A stretch of 64,000 nucleotides of DNA from Alloboseaceae bacterium BT-24-1 (GTDB taxonomy: Bacteria; Pseudomonadota; Alphaproteobacteria; Rhizobiales; Beijerinckiaceae), in NCBI GenBank assembly GCA_025846845.1, contig JAOYTL010000001.1, positions 248,001 through 312,000 of the forward strand, in the 5' to 3' direction. Below are positions 1 to 8,824 of this stretch, in pieces. The notes under the pieces are model-generated. The model did not search any database, was not told where the DNA came from, and saw only the letters and a program-made list of their open reading frames with translations. The translations under genes were made by a program, and so were the position numbers. The first letter of the stretch is position 1; every line of letters begins with the position of its first letter.

Positions 1-1090
1 GGGACTCGGCATCGCCGGCGAGCACGGTCTCGGCCCAGGCGGTCTCCTCGGTCCGTTGTGACAGGATGCGGTGCAGTCTCAGTGCGTTCTGGTCATCGGG
101 GTTGATGTCGAGCGCGGTGCGATAGATGTCGCGCCGGTCCCAGGCGATCGCGGTGCGAGAGGCGTCGGCCGGTGACATGGCGCGTAGCGCCGCCAGAGTA
201 GGGCGAACTGCGAGCGGGACAGCACCGGCGGTTGCAGGCTGCGCCTGAGGCGCACCGGCCGAGCGCTGGAAGAAGCTGACATCGGTGATCAGCGAGGAGG
301 TATCCCAGGGGATCTGGACGCCGCTGGTGGCATCGTAGACGGCCAGGCGAATACGCCGGAAGACCTGCTCGATCGGCAAGCCTGGTTCGCGCGCCTCGCG
401 CAGGAACGCGGTGGTGAAGGGGCTGTTGGAGCCGGTGCCGTCGGCGGCGGTCGACCCCGGCGAAGTTGCGAAGGCGACGAAGGTGCCGCTGCTGGAGTCG
501 ATGCGAGCCAGCCCGGCTTCACTGCGAACACCCTCATTTGTACCGTCGACCATCTGCAAGGCCAGGCCACGGGACAATTCGCGCGCGGCGAAGGGGTTGT
601 TGCGGCAGGCGTCGAGAATGGCGATCTTCGACCGGGCACCGGCCGCGTCGAGCTTGCGCAGGATCTCCGTCAGCGAGAGTGACTGGTTCGGAATGTTCGC
701 CGATGTTTCCGGCCGCACATCCGTCGGCAGGATGTAGTTCGCGCCATCGAGCTGGACGGCGTGGCCGGCATAGTAGACGAGCGCGGTCGAACCGGCGCCG
801 CCCTGCTTGACCTTGTCGACGAAGACGTCGAGGGCGCTGCGCAGCCCGGCGAGCGAAAGGTCGGTCGCGGCGGTGACGTCGAAGCCGGCCTCCTGCAGCA
901 TGGTGCGCGTCGCGTTAGCGTCGTTGAGAGCGTTCGGCAGCTTCGCAATGTTCTGGTAGGCGCCGTTGCCCATGACGAAGGCGAAGCGGCGTTGTTGCGC
1001 CGCCGCGGGCGATATTGCGAGAGAAAGGGCGCCCACGATAGCAGCAAGTGCCAGGAAGACGCAGATGGGTAGCCGCAGGCGTGTCAGCAT
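1..1090 (-). CDS. Caspase-like (peptidase C14) exported protein, C-terminus beyond window
   Basis: The frame is open from an ATG at 1090 to the left edge, so the C-terminus is missing. The N-terminus (MLTRLRLPICVFLALAAIVG onward) is a signal peptide ending in an AAAQQ-type site. The mature part starts with the caspase p20 strand FAFVMGNGAY and carries both halves of the catalytic dyad, His in YYAGHAV and Cys in LDACRNNPF. This is a bacterial metacaspase-like fold, probably periplasmic; the substrate is unknown. It is transcribed away from a second caspase-like gene at 1504, with a shared 413-base promoter region, and both sit beside T6SS accessory genes. The family is clear; a link to secretion is only inferred from position. 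Confidence 0.85.
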   Translation of the reverse strand, partial: MLTRLRLPICVFLALAAIVGALSLAISPAAAQQRRFAFVMGNGAYQNIAKLPNALNDANATRTMLQEAGFDVTAATDLSLAGLRSALDVFVDKVKQGGAGSTALVYYAGHAVQLDGANYILPTDVRPETSANIPNQSLSLTEILRKLDAAGARSKIAILDACRNNPFAARELSRGLALQMVDGTNEGVRSEAGLARIDSSSGTFVAFATSPGSTAADGTGSNSPFTTAFLREAREPGLPIEQVFRRIRLAVYDATSGVQIPWDTSSLITDVSFFQRSAGAPQAQPATAGAVPLAVRPTLAALRAMSPADASRTAIAWDRRDIYRTALDINPDDQNALRLHRILSQRTEETAWAETVLAGDAES

Positions 1091-1503
1091 GGCGCCTCCT
1101 CGGCGACCCCGCTTGGGACCGGAGCCGCAGCCGATTCGAACCCTTAGCGGCATCAGATTAGCGGTGGCTGCGCCGCCATGCGAACAAGATTATGCCGCGA
1201 AACTGACGCGCGGCGAACACTGTGTGCGGTTCGCCGCGCTCTACCGATCGATCTGACTGCTCGCATGCAGGACCGGGCCATCGACTTTGCCATTGCGAGG
1301 GCGCCCATGATGGAGCTCTGCGAGAATGGCCGTAACCGCCACAAGGACGGGGCAACCTTTCGTTTGATGCCGGTCGCGAAGGCGCTCGGTGGCCGCAAGG
1401 CCGGTGCTGGATAAAAGGTCAGGAGCAACCCGCCTGTCGCTATGGGCGGATAGAACTGGATTTTCGGGGTCACTTTCCTTAGGGTGACGCAGGGAATGGT
1501 GCC
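1091..1503. other. Intergenic region between divergent caspase genes
   Basis: This 413-base gap separates two outward-facing caspase-like genes and must contain both promoters. No convincing small gene, RNA or operator palindrome was found. The stretch just before 1504 is less GC-rich and is the likelier promoter for the plus-strand gene, but no clear -35/-10 pair stands out. Confidence 0.5.
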
Positions 1504-3012
1504 ATGACCGCAGTCGTCAGATTTTGCGCACTGATCGCTCTTCTTGCGCATTTTGTCGCCCTGCCGGCGCTTGCCCAGACCCAGGAGCGCCGCGTCGCAC
1601 TGGTGATCGGCAACTCCGCCTACAAGAACGCGCCCGCTTTGCCCAATACCCCGAATGATGCGCGCGACACCGCCGAGGCGCTGCGCAAGGTCGGTTTCGA
1701 GGTGGTCGACGGTATCGATCTCGACAAGCGCGGCATGGATGCCGCCGTGTCCCGCTTCGCGCGTCTCGCGCAGGAGGCCGACGCGGTGATGTTCTACTAT
1801 GCCGGCCACGGTTTCCAGTTCAACGGCGAGAACTTCCTCGTGCCGGTCGAGGCCAAGATCGATGACGAGGTCTCGGTCCAGTACGAGACGGTCAAGTTGA
1901 GCGAGGTGACTACTGCGCTGAGCTTCGCCAAGGGCGTCAAGATCATGGTGCTCGACGCCTGCCGCAACAATCCCTTCCTCGCCCAATTGTCGAAGAAGTC
2001 GACGACGCGCAGCATGTCGGTCGGCGCCGGCCTGGCGCCGATCGTGAAGGCGCAGGGCATGGTGACCGCCTATGCGACACAGGCCAACGACGTCGCCGCC
2101 GACGGCGCCGGCCGCAACAGCCCGTTCACCGCGGCGCTGGTGCAGGAGATCAAGCAGCCCGGCCTCGAGATCGCCACCATGTTCCGCCGGGTCCAGAAGG
2201 CGGTCTACGATTCCACCGGCGGCAAGCAGACACCGGAGCTCTCGCTCTCCCTGCTCGGCGATTTCTACCTCAATCGCGAAGAGACCGACGCCGACATCTG
2301 GAAGCAGCTGCGCAGCAGCGACAACGCCGCCGAGATCAAGGCCTTCATCCAGCGCTTCCCGACGAGCTTCTTCGCGGTCGACGCCAAGACGCGGCTCGAC
2401 CTGATCGAGCGGCGCAGCGCCTCGCCTGATCGCGAGAAGCGGGAGCAGGAATTCGCGGCGCGCGAGAAGGAGCTGCTCGATCGCGTGCAGAAGGCCGAAA
2501 AGGACCGGCAGCAGGCCGCTGTCGATCTTGCTGGCCGCGATGCCGGCAAGGGCGATGGCGAGCGTTCCGTGCCAAAGCCGGGCGAGGCCCCGGCGGCGAA
2601 GCCTTCCGATGCGAGCGAGCGTGAGCGTCTCGCCAAGGAACTCGCCAAGCGCGAGCAGGAACTGGCTGCGCTCGAAGCCGAGAAGGCGAAGCTGATTCAG
2701 GAGCGCCAGGACCGCGAGAAGGCAGTGGCGACGCGCAATGACGCCAGCGGGGCGACCGAACTGCCGGCGCCGCAAAAGCCGCTGCTGCCCAGCACGAGCG
2801 CCCGCCCGCAACGTCAGGAACCGCGTGAACTCAAGCCGCAGCAGCGTGTGGTGGTCGATCGCAAGTCGACCGGCATCCTGACCGGTGGCGTCGAAGGGGA
2901 GCCGGAGCCGCGCAATGCCCGTGGTCGCAAGCCGGCCAAGCCCGCCGCCGCAGACGATTGCGCCGACGCCCTGCGGGCCCAGATCGGCGGCGGCGCAAGC
3001 AACTGCCGCTGA
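1504..3012 (+). CDS. Caspase-like (peptidase C14) exported protein with coiled-coil tail
   Basis: 502 residues. A signal peptide (about 1-25, ending ALAQ) precedes a caspase p20-like domain (about 29-250) that starts RVALVIGNSAYKNAP. The catalytic dyad is visible as His102 in YYAGHGF and Cys153 in LDACRNNPF. Residues about 300-410 are rich in Lys, Glu, Arg and Gln with heptad character (REKREQEFAAREKELLDR) and should form a coiled coil; the tail is basic and proline-rich with a pair of Cys near the end. Proteolytic activity in the cell envelope is plausible but no substrate is evident. It is divergent from a second caspase-like gene (1-1090) and next to T6SS genes. Confidence 0.87.
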   Translation: MTAVVRFCALIALLAHFVALPALAQTQERRVALVIGNSAYKNAPALPNTPNDARDTAEALRKVGFEVVDGIDLDKRGMDAAVSRFARLAQEADAVMFYYAGHGFQFNGENFLVPVEAKIDDEVSVQYETVKLSEVTTALSFAKGVKIMVLDACRNNPFLAQLSKKSTTRSMSVGAGLAPIVKAQGMVTAYATQANDVAADGAGRNSPFTAALVQEIKQPGLEIATMFRRVQKAVYDSTGGKQTPELSLSLLGDFYLNREETDADIWKQLRSSDNAAEIKAFIQRFPTSFFAVDAKTRLDLIERRSASPDREKREQEFAAREKELLDRVQKAEKDRQQAAVDLAGRDAGKGDGERSVPKPGEAPAAKPSDASERERLAKELAKREQELAALEAEKAKLIQERQDREKAVATRNDASGATELPAPQKPLLPSTSARPQRQEPRELKPQQRVVVDRKSTGILTGGVEGEPEPRNARGRKPAKPAAADDCADALRAQIGGGASNCR

Positions 3013-3142
3013 GCGGATCATCGCTATCTGGCAACGGTGGGGACAGGTTTGCGAGCGCGGACTGAGGATCGCCCGCAGGCTCAGACTGTCTCCGGAAGCA
3101 CCGAAATTGCAGTCCAATGCGTGGGATAGGCGGATCTCCTCG

Positions 3143-4693
3143 ATGAACGATATGGCGACGAATCCCTACGACGCGGTGGCTTATCCCGGGCATGCCTTCG
3201 CGCAGACGCACCCTGCGCATCTGGCGACGATCGGGCATGTCCATGGCATGACTCCGGCCCCGACGACGGCGATGCGCGTCCTCGAACTCGGCTGTGGCCG
3301 CGGCGGCAACCTGATCCCGATGGCGCTGCAATGCCCGGGTGCGGAACTGGTGGGCATCGACCTGAGCGGGCGGGCGATCGCGCACGCCAGGGCGGACGCC
3401 GCGGAGCTCGGCGCCACCAATGTCAGCTTTCACCATCTCGACATCATGGCCGCGTCGGCCGCGCTCGGCCGCTTCGACTACATCCTCGTGCATGGGGTCT
3501 ATTCCTGGGTGCCGCAGCTGGTGCGCGAGCGGATCCTGGCGCTCTTCGGCGAATTGCTGACGCCGCAGGGGATCGCCTATGTCAGCTACAACGCCCTGCC
3601 GGGCTGCCGACTGCGCGACCTCGCACGCGACGTCATGCTGTTCGAGACACGCGACATCGACGATCCGATCGAGAAGGTCCGGGCAGCGCGCGCAGCCATC
3701 AAGCGTTTCGCCGAGGCGACCGACGCCGAGACCTTCTACGGGGCGGCCCTGCGCGAGCGGATGAAGCAGATCGGGGATATTCCGGACAACGTCCTCTATC
3801 ACGACGATCTCAATCCGGGCGCGCGCGCCTTCGCTCTGCACGAGGTGCTGGCGGCGGCGGAGCCCCATGGGCTGCAATTCCTGGCCGAGGCGTCCTTCCC
3901 GAACAATTTCGGTGGAGCTCGGGGGGCGGCGCAGCAGGTGCTGAACGAGATCCCGATCACGGAACCGCTCCGGCAGGAGCAATCGCTCGACCTGCTCATC
4001 GGCCGTTGCTTTCGCCAGACCCTGCTCTGCCGCGCCGACGTCGCGCTGCATCGTGGCTTCTCGCATTTCAGCCTTGAGCCCTACCATCTTGCGGCGAGCG
4101 TCAGCGAGGTCGAGGAGAAGGACGAGAAGCGGCCGGAGGCCGTGAGCTTCCTGTTCTCGGAAGGGGTGCGCCTCGCCTTGGACCTGCCGGCAGCCATCGC
4201 GGCCCTGCGGGCGCTCGGCAAGGCCTGGCCGGGTAGCATTGGCCATAACGAGCTCGCGGCGCTGGCCTTGCACGAAGCGAAAGACAGCCTGGGCCCCGAT
4301 CTCGCCCGCGAGAAGGGCCGTCTCAATGAGGCGCTGACCGCGATCTATCGGGCCGGCCTGCTCGAAATCAATCTGGAGCCGCATCGGCTGACCACGTGCA
4401 TCAGCGAGCGGCCGGTCGCGAGCCAGCTGGCGCGACGCCAGGCGTTGAGCAGCCATGAGGTCACTGACCTGCGCCATCGCGCGGTCGCGCTCGACGGAGT
4501 CGTGGTGCGCAAGTTCGTCAGCCTGCTCGACGGGACACGGACGCCGGCGATGCTGCTCGACGAGATCAATGCCTTCCTGACGGAAGCGCACGCCTCCGGT
4601 CGTGATGCCTCGGCGCTGCCAAAAAAGGCAACGGCGGAGGAGGTCGACATGCATTTGAAGGATGTCGCGCGACTGGCCTTGCTGGCAGGCTGA
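3143..4693 (+). CDS. Class I SAM-dependent methyltransferase with regulatory domain
   Basis: 516 residues from the ATG at 3143. The frame stays open upstream to 2885, but that part overlaps the caspase gene in another frame and lacks family character. Residues about 45-150 are a class I methyltransferase Rossmann fold with SAM motif I VLELGCGRGGN and acidic motif II VGIDLSG. The central part fits the methyltransferase regulatory domain and the end fits the winged-helix-like tail seen with it in the protein-lysine-methyltransferase-like family. The substrate may be a protein but is not known. It follows the caspase gene by 130 bases on the same strand, between it and the transglycosylase-like gene, inside a T6SS accessory block. 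Confidence 0.8.
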   Translation: MNDMATNPYDAVAYPGHAFAQTHPAHLATIGHVHGMTPAPTTAMRVLELGCGRGGNLIPMALQCPGAELVGIDLSGRAIAHARADAAELGATNVSFHHLDIMAASAALGRFDYILVHGVYSWVPQLVRERILALFGELLTPQGIAYVSYNALPGCRLRDLARDVMLFETRDIDDPIEKVRAARAAIKRFAEATDAETFYGAALRERMKQIGDIPDNVLYHDDLNPGARAFALHEVLAAAEPHGLQFLAEASFPNNFGGARGAAQQVLNEIPITEPLRQEQSLDLLIGRCFRQTLLCRADVALHRGFSHFSLEPYHLAASVSEVEEKDEKRPEAVSFLFSEGVRLALDLPAAIAALRALGKAWPGSIGHNELAALALHEAKDSLGPDLAREKGRLNEALTAIYRAGLLEINLEPHRLTTCISERPVASQLARRQALSSHEVTDLRHRAVALDGVVVRKFVSLLDGTRTPAMLLDEINAFLTEAHASGRDASALPKKATAEEVDMHLKDVARLALLAG

Positions 4694-4751
4694 GCTTGTC
4701 GCGAAGGGGCCGTCCGCTTATTGCGGAGCGCGGCAGCAGCGGTAGCAAGGG

Positions 4752-6341
4752 ATGAGTCAGCGCTTCAAGCAGTTTCAGGCCGCATTCCAGGAGGATGCCT
4801 GCCTCGAAACCATCATGCAGGCGCGACAGGGCGGCATCACGCTGGCCTGCTCCGCCTGCGGGAAGACCGCGGCCTTCGCGCCGCGGGTGAAGCTGCGCGC
4901 CTATGCCTGCCCGCATTGCGGTTTCCTGGTCTCGCCCTGCAAGGGGACACCGTTGGAGAGCCGGCGCGCTTCGCTGCAGCTCTGGTTCTTCGCACTCAAG
5001 GCGTTGACCGAGCAAGGCCCGCGCGGTGCAGCGACGACGCTCGAACGCGAGGCGAACATCCCGGCCCAACAGGCGCGCCGGATGATCGCCGAACTGCAGG
5101 AGGCGGCTGGCAAGGATGGCAAGGGGCCGGACTGGCTCGTGGCGGCGCAAAGGACGGTGATCGGCAGTGCCAACGCCACGAACCTTGCCGCCGGCGTGCC
5201 GTTCGCTGCAACGGATGGCAGCTCTTGGCTCCGGCTCGCCTCTTATATCGGCGGAGGTGCGCTGGTTCTGGCCATCGTGGGAGGTGTCGCGGTTGCGACG
5301 TTGAGGCCGGGATCGACCGAGCTGAGTGGCGGTTTCGAGCCGATGGAAAGCGTCGAGGCGCCATCGCTCAAGGCGCCGACCCGGCCGTCGCTAATCCTGT
5401 CCTCCGTCGAAGGCGATCTCGAAGCAGCGCGGCAGGCGACCCAATTCGCCCTGAATGCCGATCCATCACTCGCCGCGATCAGAGAGCAGATAGCGGCGGA
5501 TACGCCAAATCAGCCGGCAATGCCGATACCGGTCTTGCCGCCGTCGAACATCATCCTCGTTCCGCCCAGTCTGCCGGGCAAGCCGGGTGCCCCGGCGGCC
5601 GCGGCGCGCTCGCAGTTGCCGCAGGCGCCGATCAATTACAATGGCGACCCCAATCAGGTCCTGACCTTCGGGCCGATCAAGATCCGTCGGCATCTGGTCG
5701 AGATGATCGTCAGGGCAGGGCGCGTCGTTGGTGCCGACCCGACCCTGCTGATGGCGGTCGCCGACAAGGAATCCTCATTCTCGACCGCGGTCCAGGCGAA
5801 GACCTCCTCGGCGACCGGCCTCTACCAGTTCATCGAGCAGACCTGGCTCGGCGTGATCTTCGAGTTCGGCCGCAAGCACGGGCTCCATGCTGAGGCCGCT
5901 CTCATCGGCCGCAACGGCCGGCAGTTCGTCATCGCCGACGCGAATGAGCGCCAGCGCATCCTGGATCTCAGGCGCGAGCCCTATCTCTCGGCCTTGCTCG
6001 CCGGGGAGATGCTGAAGCGCGACACGCTCCGGCTGGAGAAGGCGATGGGGCGCCATCTCACGGGCGGCGAGATCTACCTCATCCACTTCCTCGGGCCGGA
6101 TGCGGCGCAGACCTTCATCGAGACGATGGAGGAGACGCCCGGTGCCAGCGCGGCGGCGCTGCTGCCGAAGCCGGCCGAAGCCAATCGGCCGATCTTCTAC
6201 GCCCAGGCCGGCGGCGAGACCAAGACGCTCTCGGTCTCCGAGGTGCACAAGAAGTTCGACGAGATGATCAAGGTCAGGCTTGATCGCTACAAGGTCGTGC
6301 GCGGCCCCGCTGCCGGGCCGACGAGACAGCCGCAGAAGTAG
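4752..6341 (+). CDS. Membrane lytic-transglycosylase-like protein with transposase-type zinc ribbon
   Basis: 529 residues in three parts. Residues 1-120 have a four-Cys zinc ribbon (C33, C36, C53, C56) followed by GTPLES, a WF-A-L helix and a helix-turn-helix-like segment, the arrangement of the N-terminal domain of IS1595-family transposases. A single membrane segment lies at about 160-184, followed by a Pro/Ala linker. Residues about 310-450 are a lytic-transglycosylase-like domain with E340 in VADKESSF and the motif SSATGLYQFIEQTW. The fold suggests peptidoglycan cleavage in the periplasm with the zinc ribbon in the cytoplasm. No DDE transposase core is present, so this is not a transposase. 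The T6SS context would fit a cell-wall-opening role (inference). Confidence 0.8.
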   Translation: MSQRFKQFQAAFQEDACLETIMQARQGGITLACSACGKTAAFAPRVKLRAYACPHCGFLVSPCKGTPLESRRASLQLWFFALKALTEQGPRGAATTLEREANIPAQQARRMIAELQEAAGKDGKGPDWLVAAQRTVIGSANATNLAAGVPFAATDGSSWLRLASYIGGGALVLAIVGGVAVATLRPGSTELSGGFEPMESVEAPSLKAPTRPSLILSSVEGDLEAARQATQFALNADPSLAAIREQIAADTPNQPAMPIPVLPPSNIILVPPSLPGKPGAPAAAARSQLPQAPINYNGDPNQVLTFGPIKIRRHLVEMIVRAGRVVGADPTLLMAVADKESSFSTAVQAKTSSATGLYQFIEQTWLGVIFEFGRKHGLHAEAALIGRNGRQFVIADANERQRILDLRREPYLSALLAGEMLKRDTLRLEKAMGRHLTGGEIYLIHFLGPDAAQTFIETMEETPGASAAALLPKPAEANRPIFYAQAGGETKTLSVSEVHKKFDEMIKVRLDRYKVVRGPAAGPTRQPQK

Positions 6342-6450
6342 GGCGCGAGGCGAATACCCGCCAGGCCGGGCCAAGGCGCTTGCGGGCGGAGTTTGCCGCG
6401 AAGGCGGCGCTGGCCCATGATCAACCGATCGCAGAGGCGAGGAGATGACG

Positions 6451-6729
6451 ATGGCGAAGAACCGGTTCGAGCAGGTCGATGAGCCGCAGCCCGATGCCAT
6501 CACGCTGAGCCTCGGCCAGCGTGACGGCAAGAGCTTCATCCGCATTGCCTGTCCGGCGGAGCTGGCGGCCGGCCATCTCGCCAATGATTTCGTCAGTGAC
6601 GAGCTCGACCCGATCGAAGGCTTCCGCTCCGGCGTGCGCCTTGCCAACGAGATCAAGGCGCCGATCGTCGTCGAGGATGCCGAAGGACTCTGGCAGGACG
6701 AGTGGGGCGAGCTCTACCGCGAGGCGTGA
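6451..6729 (+). CDS. Small hypothetical protein
   Basis: 92 residues from the ATG at 6451, which lies six bases after a GAGGCGAGGAG ribosome-binding site; the ATG at 6445 touches that site and is less likely. The product is soluble and strongly acidic, without signal peptide or membrane segment, ending EDAEGLWQDEWGELYREA. No family was recognised. It lies about 110 bases after the transglycosylase-like gene on the same strand and may share its transcript. It could be an accessory or immunity protein for that enzyme, but nothing in the sequence proves it. Confidence 0.65.
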   Translation: MAKNRFEQVDEPQPDAITLSLGQRDGKSFIRIACPAELAAGHLANDFVSDELDPIEGFRSGVRLANEIKAPIVVEDAEGLWQDEWGELYREA

Positions 6730-6765
6730 CGGTCGACGAATACCGCGATGCCGTTCGTCGCTAGT

Positions 6766-6863
6766 CGTCATGGTCGGGCTTGTCCCGACCATCCACGTTC
6801 TTGATTGGCTGGTCGAATGCGGTGCTCAAGACGTGGATGCTCGCCACAAGGGCGAGCATGACG
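6766..6863. repeat. Dispersed palindromic intergenic repeat
   Basis: A 98-base imperfect palindrome with terminal inverted repeats CGTCATG / CATGACG and inner arms ATCCACGTTCTTGA / TCAAGACGTGGAT. This is a type of dispersed repeat common between genes in Hyphomicrobiales genomes. It lies between the small plus-strand gene ending at 6729 and the minus-strand kinase gene ending at 6881, so both transcripts converge on it and its folded RNA could act as a bidirectional end. Confidence 0.75.
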
Positions 6864-6880
6864 TCTATGCCGTCGTCAGT

Positions 6881-8824
6881 TCATTCGATCCGGAAATACT
6901 TGATGCCGATGCCGACCTTGCCGCCGGTACGGGCGATGTCCTGGTGCAGGCCGGGGAAGATGTCGCCGGCCGGAGCCGGGTTGGGGCCCGACAGGGTCGG
7001 CAAGGGCGCCTGGCTGACGAGGGCCAGCACGGTCTGCGGCCGGACCGGCGCGCCGGAAGCAGCGGTCGATTCCAGTTTCAGGCTGAAGCTCGCCTTGCCG
7101 CCTTCGCGACGGGTGTAGTTCGCGAGGTTGTAGACCAGCCCGTCATCGCCGATGAGCAGGATGTCGAGATTCCGGTTCGGGTCGCTCTCGACCGTGCCCG
7201 AAAGCGTATCGCCGCTCTTGATGGTGAAGGCGCCGATCTGCATCACCGGGCTGCGGTCGACGCCGCGGCCGAGCTGGCGCAGGAAATCGACCATCGGGCA
7301 TTGCGCCGCGGTGATCGTGCGCAGGCTGATCTGCGCCTCGTAGCCCTGCGCCTTCTTGAAAGCCCCGTCGAAGCTGACGAAGGGCTCGGCCGAGCTGCCG
7401 AAGCCCTCGATCGTGGCGCGCTTGTCGGCGATCGCCGTCGGCCACAGGAAGAAACAGGCGCCGCCATCATAGTCGGCGACATAGCGTGCGGTCCGCTCGG
7501 CAGCGGTGCGCGGCTCGGGCTCCGGACCGGATGGTGTCGGCGGTGAGACAGTCGGTGCCGGCTTCGGGCCGGTCGTCGATGCTGGGCTCGGCGGCGGTGA
7601 CGCGGGGGTTGGGTTCAGCTCCGGCGGGGCAACCGTCGGCGACGGCGGCGGCACAGCTGGGCCAGGAGAGGCCGGCGGCTGCAGGGTGGGCGGCTCGCTC
7701 TGGCTCGCCGGTTGCGGCGACGGTCCCGGTACTGCTGGCGGAACCGGGTTCGCAGGGGTGAGTTCGGGAGCAGGGGCGCCCGGTGTCGGGCTCAATGCCG
7801 GTGGCTGGCGATCGTCGCTCAGGGCAGGTGGCGGCGTGTTCATCGCCTGCTGGATCGGGGCTGCTCCGCCCAGGATCTGCCAGGCGACGAAGCCGCCACC
7901 CGCAACGAGCGCGAGTGCCGCGACCCCCGCGACCAGCGGCCAGGGAAAGGCGCGCTTGCCGCTGGGGCTCGCGCTACCCCTGGCCTGCCAGGCGGCGACT
8001 TCGGCCATGTCGGCCTGGCGATCCTTCGGATCGGGGGCGAGCATGCGCGCCAGCAGCGGGCGGATGCGCTTGTCGATGGCCGACAGATCGGGAACGCGGC
8101 GGCGCTTCTCGAGGATCTGCATCTGCGTTCCGCCCATGTCGAGCGGGCGGCCGCCGAGCGCCTCGGCGAGCACGAGGCCGAGGCTGTAGATGTCGGACTT
8201 GCCGGTGACCTCGGCGCCGTAGAGGCCGAGCTGCTCTGGCGAAACGTAGTTGTACTTGCCGGCAAAGCCGGAGCCGATCACCGTCTTCTCGGCCAGTTTC
8301 GATTTGGCGATGCCGAAATCGATGATCTTGGCGCGGGTGACCTGGCCCCCGGGCAGGATGATGTTGTCGGGCGAAACGTCACGATGGGTGATGCCGAGCA
8401 TATGGGCGGCGTGCAGGCCGGACGCGATGCGCCGGCGCAGCAGGTCGACCTCCTCGAAGGGCAAAGGCCCCTGCTTCAGCCGGTCCGACAGCGGCTGGCC
8501 GTCGACGAACTCCATGGCGAGATAGGTCGCCTGCGTCGCCGGGTCGACGGTGAAGACGTAATAGCGGACGATCGCCTCATTGTAGAGGTTGTGCAGCGCC
8601 GACGCCTCGTTGCGGAACAGGGCGAGGACATTGGCGTCCTGCGCCATGTCGGGGCGGACGATCTTGATCGCGACGGCGTCACCGGTCTGGATGGCGCGGC
8701 CCTGGTAGACCTCGCCCATGCCGCCGGTGGCGATCAGGCGCTCGATCTCGTAGATGCCGTTCAGCCGGACGCCGGGCGCCAGGCCGGTGCGCGGCAGGAA
8801 GACGGTGCGGTCGGGGTCGCTCAT
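6881..8824 (-). CDS. T6SS-associated membrane Ser/Thr protein kinase (ImpN/PpkA type)
   Basis: 647 residues. The N-terminal Hanks-type kinase domain (about 25-270) has a P-loop ATGGMGEVY, Lys54 in VAIK, HRD at 147-149 in HRDVSPDN and DFG at 169-171. The usual Lys after HRD is Ser, as in some bacterial kinases. One membrane segment (about 293-320) leads to a Pro-rich linker of about 100 residues and a C-terminal periplasmic domain with Cys. In T6SS such kinases switch on assembly post-translationally by phosphorylating a partner such as Fha or TssL. The start ATG overlaps the phosphatase stop by four bases, so kinase and phosphatase are translationally coupled and last in the tssK operon. Confidence 0.9.
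   Translation of the reverse strand: MSDPDRTVFLPRTGLAPGVRLNGIYEIERLIATGGMGEVYQGRAIQTGDAVAIKIVRPDMAQDANVLALFRNEASALHNLYNEAIVRYYVFTVDPATQATYLAMEFVDGQPLSDRLKQGPLPFEEVDLLRRRIASGLHAAHMLGITHRDVSPDNIILPGGQVTRAKIIDFGIAKSKLAEKTVIGSGFAGKYNYVSPEQLGLYGAEVTGKSDIYSLGLVLAEALGGRPLDMGGTQMQILEKRRRVPDLSAIDKRIRPLLARMLAPDPKDRQADMAEVAAWQARGSASPSGKRAFPWPLVAGVAALALVAGGGFVAWQILGGAAPIQQAMNTPPPALSDDRQPPALSPTPGAPAPELTPANPVPPAVPGPSPQPASQSEPPTLQPPASPGPAVPPPSPTVAPPELNPTPASPPPSPASTTGPKPAPTVSPPTPSGPEPEPRTAAERTARYVADYDGGACFFLWPTAIADKRATIEGFGSSAEPFVSFDGAFKKAQGYEAQISLRTITAAQCPMVDFLRQLGRGVDRSPVMQIGAFTIKSGDTLSGTVESDPNRNLDILLIGDDGLVYNLANYTRREGGKASFSLKLESTAASGAPVRPQTVLALVSQAPLPTLSGPNPAPAGDIFPGLHQDIARTGGKVGIGIKYFRIE

Noticed and set aside
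1153..3117. 654-codon frame opposite the caspase gene at 1504
   Set aside because: Covers a clear plus-strand gene with signal peptide and catalytic dyad; the reverse frame shows no domain.
4752..5120. Possible insertion sequence (IS1595 family)
   Set aside because: Only the N-terminal zinc-ribbon-like domain is present, in frame with a membrane segment and SLT domain; no DDE core, terminal inverted repeats or target duplication.
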